Assembly (NCBI GenBank): GCA_944470555.2
Contig: OX104134.1
Location: forward strand, 10,643,248 to 10,707,247
Source of the DNA: Heterobilharzia americana
Lineage: Eukaryota; Platyhelminthes; Trematoda; Strigeidida; Schistosomatidae
DNA: 64,000 bases
Reading direction: 5' to 3'
Below, in pieces: positions 58,097 through 64,000 of the stretch. Each line of letters starts with the position of its first letter. Within the stretch, counting starts at the first letter, position 1. A program made the translations under genes and the position numbers. The notes under the pieces were generated by a model. The model saw only the letters and a list, made by a program, of their open reading frames with translations. It had not been told where the DNA came from and did no database searches.

Positions 58097-58474
58097 TTGG
58101 CTTTCAGTCATAATGTTCATCAACATTATGAATCTTTGTTGTGGAATGGTGTTGACATGCATGAATTATACAGCCCTGGAATCGTTAATGTAGTACAATA
58201 TGTAAACAATTCACAAACTTTTCATCATTATCTCAAGCAAAAAGTACAAACTGTTAGGAAGGAAGTATTAGCTTCAAGCCTTGTTTTTCTCCAGGTAATA
58301 ACTGCAATGTCTAGACGCAAACCTGGTTTTTTTGTTAATGAGAAGACAATACTTCCACTCGTCCAACTTGTAAATTTTCTGCACACTCATTCTGCTGAGA
58401 TGTTCCATTATGTGAACATGCAGCACTTATATCTTATAGTGACAGCCGGTAGGGATTCAGATTACCTTCCATGA
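58097..58474 (+). CDS. Uncharacterised open stretch with exon-like borders
   Basis: 125 codons with balanced, non-repetitive composition (GVDMHELYSPGIVNVVQYVN, KQKVQTVRKEVLASSLVFLQ, LPLVQLVNFLHTHSAEM). It starts at TTG, so the start is not a translation start. TTTGGCTTTCAG at 58098-58109 looks like a splice acceptor and CTCCAG|GTAATA at 58290-58301 like a donor. It could be an exon of a host gene, a pseudogene, or part of the surrounding CR1 element. I recognise no family. Confidence 0.3.
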   Translation: MAFSHNVHQHYESLLWNGVDMHELYSPGIVNVVQYVNNSQTFHHYLKQKVQTVRKEVLASSLVFLQVITAMSRRKPGFFVNEKTILPLVQLVNFLHTHSAEMFHYVNMQHLYLIVTAGRDSDYLP

Positions 58475-58747
58475 AGATGAATGTAATTCTTATATAAACT
58501 TATTCGTACCTGTAAAAATGGCGTGTGCCTGTTAAGTCAGGAGTAAATATTATTATTACTATTAAGACTCCAAAATCCAGCGCAAACTTACCCAGAGTTT
58601 TTCCTGTAGTCTGATCACTGATGGGGACATTCTTTACGATGACCCGAGTAAGATCTTTGAGCCATTTAGTAAACATTGTGCAAGCTGCTTCACGCATGGG
58701 GTAGTGTACTAAACATACAAATGGTCATTCCACTAGCTAAGTGACCT

Positions 58748-60302
58748 TTGCTTTACACAGAGAAAGATAGCTGCTTCACTAAAGACTCGTGTTCTGCCGG
58801 ATCCGGCGGGATCCGGTCTGTTCTCCTTAAGAAGGGTTGTGAAGACATGCCATTGATCCTCATGAAGCCATTCTCAATGTCCCTTACTGAGGCATGCTAC
58901 TCTGACTGCAGGGAGCTGTCATACATATCTCACACATATAAGTCTGGGCAGACGTCAGACATTCAAAATTATCGTCCCATAAATATTACGTCTGCAGTCT
59001 CTCGTATCATGGAGAACGTGGTTGTGCAAGAAATTACTGATTACGTGGCTGCGCATCAGCCACTTTCCCCCATGCAGCATGGTTTCTTAAAAGGTCGTTC
59101 ATGCAATACTTGCTTACTGGACTATTTTGATGGGGTCACTTGCAGACGAGATGAAGGTCTTCTCGTAACTGACCAACTTTTTGACTTCAAAATGCATTTG
59201 ACAAAACGCACCATAATCGGTTAATTCTGAAGCTTCAATCATTTGGAACTAGTGACCCTCTATTATCGTGGATTAGCTCATTCCTCAGACGGCGTACTCA
59301 AATAGTAAAGTTCAGTCACACCTATTCCTCTGTACAGCCTATTTTGAGTGGCGTCATTCAAGGTGGTGTGTTGGGGCCCTTATTCTTCCTCCTTTACATA
59401 AATGATAGAATATGGATAACCCTACCTGTTTGCTGACCACTTAAAATTGGGTATAGCTTCCCCCATTCATCACTATGTGAGGATTTTAATGGACTCCAGG
59501 AAGACCAGACATATTCGTTCGCTTGGAGTGAAAAGTAGCAACTTCCACTTAACTCCAGTAAATACGGAATTCTCTGTTCCAATGACCTCTATCCAAATGT
59601 CAGTTTACACCTTGGCAATTTTGTTCTGCAATCTTATAACTCAGCATGTGATTTAGGTATTAGGCATTCTAGGAACTTAAAGTTTACAGAGTGTGCTCAG
59701 TCACTTGCCTCCAATTGTAGGCGCCCAGTTTGCCTTTGGCCTAAACACGTACATAACACTGAGGCTAGACTTCTTTATTCAGAGTAATGATCCGCCCAGG
59801 CACCTGAATATGGCACAATCATCTTCAGCAATATGTATGCTTCGGATAGGAAACACATTGAGAATGCCCAAAGAAAGTTTACCCACTATGTACTGGGCCG
59901 CCACGAAGAACTTGATTATGAGGAAAGGTGTAAGAAACAGAAAATTAACCCATCTTGGCTAAAACACCTTAAGCTCAATCTCAACCTATTTTTCCGCCTT
60001 TGCATGGCATTACTCACGCCTGTTGCGCTCCTACTTTTAACCCTATGTCCTCATATAGTCTATGCAATCGTGAATGCACCGTACCTGTAGAAAAGCACCG
60101 CCTTAAACTCAGGTCACGATCCTTTATGACACAGTACAGCAAGTTATGGAATAAGCTTCCACATTTTATTCGCTCTTGCATATCCCCGTTTCAGTTTCAA
60201 CGTCTACTCAATAAATTCTTTCTTTTCACGGATATCCACAAATTTCCTGAAATTCATATTACGTCCACAAATACGAAGCATAATGGAGCAATCGGCAAGT
60301 AA
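58748..60302 (+). pseudogene. CR1/Perere-like reverse transcriptase, frameshifted
   Basis: RT blocks run in order across frames: GSGGIRSVLLKKGCEDMP, YKSGQTSDIQNYRPI, NITSAVSRIMENVV and HGFLKGRSCNTCLLDYFDGV (58930-59135), DFKMHLTKRTI in the place of DFSKAFD, SFGTSDPLLSWISSFLRRRT (about 59235-59300), SGVIQGGVLGPLFFLLYIND (59345-59405) and LFADH for the catalytic box (about 59440). Then the post-palm block QLPLNSSKYGILCS (59535-59580), and HIENAQRKFTHYVLGRHEEL with LWNKLPHFI near the end (59850-60185). FAD- lacks the second Asp (His instead), and several frameshifts exist, so it is inactive. No endonuclease was found upstream. Confidence 0.8.
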
Positions 60303-62539
60303 CAATGATCAAGCCACTGCGTCCACTGTGAACGTACTCAGATCTCTAAATGTGAGAATTGGTTTGATTAAAGTCCTGCAGTTGCTTTAATGCAGATGGC
60401 TTTACGATTGCATACAAGGGTGTGAATACTGGCTCCTCTCCGCATAATTAAACTAAAGAATGCTGTTTACCTCTCAAAGCCACCATGGCACGCCCCCCCC
60501 AAAAAAACTACTTAAGAACCTTATAATGGAAGGACTATTTAGTGGACTTCACATATATACATGAAAATGTACATAAAGTCCGAATTAATCAAAAAAGAAT
60601 AGGGGTTTTTCTCTTCTCAAAATTTGATGGCGTAGTAATCTCTCCTTCCATATCTGCTCGTGCCTCTTCTTTCTTTTCCCACCTGCAGAAACAGCTGCAA
60701 GTCGACATTTGACGTTCAAATTCGGTCTGAAAGTGATTGCTTTCTGAGAATAACACCCGCTCATTGACGTCAGTATTTATTGGACTGCTCCCACTCTTTC
60801 ACAAATTCTGGACCATCTTCAAGATTAACCCACCTACTGGTCATGATTTTTTTTGTAACGAACCGTCTGACCATTCCTAGCAGTATTAGTAACAGAGACA
60901 TTCTGAACAGATGATTAAACCAGCGACCAATTTGCCTATTGGCTCGGAACGTGACTTACCTGCAGCAGCTACACGCTACACATTTTCCGGTACTATGTAT
61001 CAAGTTATCCTTTCCTATTAAAGATGCTATACAACAAATACACCTCTTGGCTCATGCTGCTTGCGCTGACACAAAAGGTACCCGAAGTCTAGTGTATAAA
61101 TGTTGCCATTCGGGTAATTGATCATTTCAACGTCTAAATTCATCCAATGCAACAAATATCCTTGGTGGAATTGATTTCTTTTACCTTTAAACGTACAGAC
61201 ATACAAGTTACATAACAGGTTGCATAACCGTGAGTACTTTTTTGATGCCCCAGATTGTATAAATGGGTTCTTTGTGGTTAGCAAAGCTAAAACTGAAGAT
61301 CATTCTAAGGAACAGACTATTATATTACTAATAAGCACACTATGCAGATGGACTAACAACGTCGGTTGGTTATAACGCAAACTATGAACACTGTGGGCTT
61401 TTGATGTTGTTAGTGGAGCCTATCCATGCGGTGGGGAATCAAAATCAATATCCTTCTCGTGAATTTCAGCAAATTTAAATGAGATTATTCATACCAGTGT
61501 CAAATAGCAGTCTGCTACCAAATGAAAGGTTGAGATTTTGATATAAAACGATGATAGAAAGCAGAAAAAGGTGGTGTAAACGATTGCGCAATCTAAAGGT
61601 GATGAAATAAGAAAGGCACGGAAACTACCGAGGTATGAATAAGCTGTGGATCCTGAGTATCATGGTTAATTTTCTACTCAATAGAAATGAAGGCGATGAA
61701 AGAAAAATGAACCATAATCAGAGTGATATCGGTGGAATCATTACTGGCTATGGAATTATCAAAATGATAGGAAAGGGATTACCACCACGCAGGATCACTG
61801 GCCACAAATGTCTCTTCTGTACACAGATATCAGGATTCAATTGGTGAACCGTTAATGCACTCATCACCTACAGATTCTGGAATCATACTCATTTCGGTTT
61901 GCTTTCGCAGATAGTCGTAGATGACGATTCCGGTGAAACTTTGTGGTCTGAATGAACCAAGTATCGAACTGTTTATTGGTTTGCACCATGACAAACAAGT
62001 AGGAGAATGTCTTGTAATGTGCTGGGAAGGAGGTTTTGTACAGTTACTGTAACTGTCTCCACAGGAGTGGGTACACTTTTGGATACAGGCACAAGATGCA
62101 TACTTCTAGACGTAGAACCCAAGCAGCCGCCTTTAATTTACCCTGCAGTAGGATGTTTCGAATTTCGCAACATAAACTCTTGCTTTTGCCCTTACTTAAC
62201 GCATGGTGTTTAATCTCATTCATTGAGATTTGTCAGGTTACTGTTGTCCTTCTTTCTCTGCCTTAGTTTGCCCTAACTTTCCTTTGCTTCTTCATCGTTT
62301 TTTGAATTTTTTACTTTCTTTTACTGTGCAATTTGGGTAACCATTCGGTGACACTTTATTTGGAGGTCCTATCCGCACCACAGTCCAGGGGGTGTCACAC
62401 ATATCACTACAACGGGATCAACATGTCGTCACCTTCGTTCCTGTAAGGAATGAAGAATGCGAACGAACGGTTCTTGTGCATTATGATCCAACTAAAACCT
62501 GGAGTAGTCCATCATGACTGTATCTAAAATGGAAAATTC
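60303..62539. other. Unassigned sequence between the two CR1-like relics
   Basis: No gene supported. A 66-codon open stretch without ATG at about 61160-61375 (QTYKLHNRLHNREYFFDAPD) follows a pyrimidine-rich CAG that could be a splice acceptor at about 61199; I do not recognise it. Confidence 0.3.
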
Positions 62540-63900
62540 AGCTGGTTTATGCAACGTCTTTTTGGAGCGTGGACTAACTTGCAACTCGGTTTCGGTCCTT
62601 CGAATGTAATCCTAAAGGTAAGCAAAACGGGAGGCCTTTTGAATAGGCAGCTCTCAGCGATGTCAAAAGTTATGGAATGCGCGACAGACGGCCACGTCGG
62701 ACGATACGTAGATACAGAGCAAGCACTCAGTAGTGCTCAGCACTGCCACTGGAAGGGTGGGTCCTACACCTCCAACCCCCTGACAGCCCAAGGCCACTGG
62801 ACAGCATGCTGAGATCTCAAGGACACTGTCCGCGTGATTTTTCGGGGTTTCGTCAAAGCCTTTGACGCAATCTCGCACAGCATCCTAGTGCAGAGAACAG
62901 CCGGGCTGAGTATACACAGCCAGGTGTCGTCGTGACTGAGGAACTACTTAGACGGTGGGGAGTTCTGCAGGAAAGTCAACAGGGTCTACGGGACTTGGAG
63001 AGCATCATCTTCCAGTGTATCACAAACAACGATTCTGGGACCGTTGCTGTTCCTACTGTCCGTGAATGACCTCCCGCTGCACATCAGCCCTTAGATTCTC
63101 CTTTGCACTAACGAAGCCGAGTTACGGGGAGCAGTAACCTGCTAGAAGAAACAGAATACATCACAGGACGACCTCGAAACGTTCGAGGAGTGGGCGAAAA
63201 ATAAGGAATTAGCATTTAACCGAGATAAGAGCCGTTCAATGTTTTGCCGCACTTGTGATCCACAGAAAGTATCCTACTTTGTCTATGCTCCACACTTTTC
63301 TCATACCCCAGCAGAGGAAGACATGGGTTTGATGGTGACGGGTAAACTTGACATCGGTCCCAGTTATCCAGTCGATGCCTGAAAAGCATGCAGAATACCA
63401 CACTTAGTGTATGAACAACTAGTTATCCTCACCCTACATACTATTCGACCTGGGAATTAGTAAGGTCTTTGCTCCGCGCTACCTGAAAAGCTACACGAAC
63501 CTTCCGGATAAATTTCAAACACGAGCCACAAAATGTGTTGTACGGATGCGCCAAAAACATACGAGGACAGGCTAGAAGACCCAGGCATATGGTATGTTAG
63601 TTACCGAAGGTTGAGCAGTGGGTTGATAACTGCTTACGGAATACTAAGTGACCAAATTCACTCAAACAGAGGAATATCACAGAGTGGCCACCATGGTGAT
63701 CCTTGGGGAGGCCCAAAAAGAACTGACAACCAAAGATCAAAAGCTGGCATGCTCTCACACTTTTTCTCCCTTCAAGTCTGGGGCTATTGGACTGCATTAC
63801 TGGCAAAGGTAGTCTCCGCTGCAGCCGTCAATAGTTCCAAGACAAGGCTAGACAATTACTCAGTGACGCACGGTCTACGCTCATCTAGTTGGAATTCAAA
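62540..63900 (+). pseudogene. Second CR1-like reverse transcriptase relic
   Basis: Blocks in changing frames: FVKAFDAISHSILVQRTAGL (about 62850-62910), the first catalytic Asp region of CR1 RT; TILGPLLFLLSVNDLPLHI (about 63030-63090); QDDLETFEEWAKNKELAFNR (about 63160-63220); KFQTRATKCVVRMRQKH (about 63510-63560); and SKTRLDNY-type 3' block near 63840. The catalytic box itself is unreadable. Sequence differs from the CR1 relics at 8.4 and 58.7 kb, so it is a separate lineage or much older. Confidence 0.7.
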
Positions 63901-64000
63901 CTTGACCGAAGAAATCAAGTGCTGTCACATCATTCCAACTCTGTTACTTCTACGCCAGTTCTCCTCCTACATCAATCATGTAAATTTTTCCCATCCCTCT
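63901..64000. other. Unassigned right edge
   Basis: No feature recognised in the last 100 bases. Confidence 0.4.

Noticed and set aside
1..64000. tRNA or rRNA genes, CRISPR arrays, bacterial operons
   Set aside because: No cloverleaf-forming gene, rRNA block or spaced direct repeats seen; the only tRNA-like parts are SINE-like heads. The sequence is eukaryotic.

Overview
The window is repeat-dense eukaryotic DNA with no intact host gene that I can recognise. It looks like a flatworm genome, most likely a trematode of the schistosome type. The reasons are the mixture of transposable elements: Ty3/Gypsy elements with a CsRn1-type CHCC Gag knuckle, two RTE-clade lineages (one SR2-like), CR1/Perere-like non-LTR relics, a Penelope-like GIY-YIG element and a SWIM-bearing Mutator-like transposase. 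AT-rich non-coding DNA separates them. Species cannot be fixed from the sequence alone. There are no operons, CRISPR arrays, rRNA or tRNA genes. One assembly gap (Ns) lies at 51013-51470.

Layout, left to right. 0.65-7.85 kb: two RTE retrotransposons arranged head to head, a minus-strand internally deleted copy (650-3035) and a plus-strand, nearly complete copy (3971-7845) with endonuclease and reverse transcriptase. 7846-10645 and 24013-26812: the two arms of a 2.8-kb, almost perfect inverted repeat. The 13.4 kb between the arms holds a Ty3/Gypsy element inserted in a CR1 relic (10727-15446), Penelope-like fragments in inverted orientation (15.85-17.02 kb), an inverted pair of LTR fragments (18.37-18.76 kb) and a decayed Mutator-like transposase (about 21.7-23.6 kb). 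29.5-31.56 kb: an SR2-like RTE copy inserted in another repeat, whose uninterrupted version is at 45.17-45.41 kb. 33.3-33.8 kb: RNase H relic of a third Gypsy lineage.

34346-39370: a second CsRn1-like Gypsy element on the minus strand with a nearly intact RT-RNase H-integrase frame. It is bounded by a 4-bp target duplication (AGTA), and its uninterrupted target is visible in an inverted copy of the host repeat at 47.37 kb. That host repeat occurs three times within 11 kb (39.37-40.79 direct, 46.70-47.37 inverted, 49.21-50.37 direct). 40.8-44.4 kb is AT-rich and shows no recognisable coding. After the gap come an old RTE copy carrying a tRNA-like SINE (52.2-54.96 kb), a second SINE-like unit (55.5 kb) and two CR1-like pseudogenes (57.0-60.3 and 62.5-63.9 kb).

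Nothing here forms a host pathway. The biology is that of elements inserting into one another, and of repeated inverted duplication: at least five separate inverted pairs occur in the first 47 kb, some with essentially no sequence divergence. The most notable structures are the 2.8-kb inverted arms, the filled/empty site pairs that date insertions, and the RTE deletion junction marked by a short hairpin.
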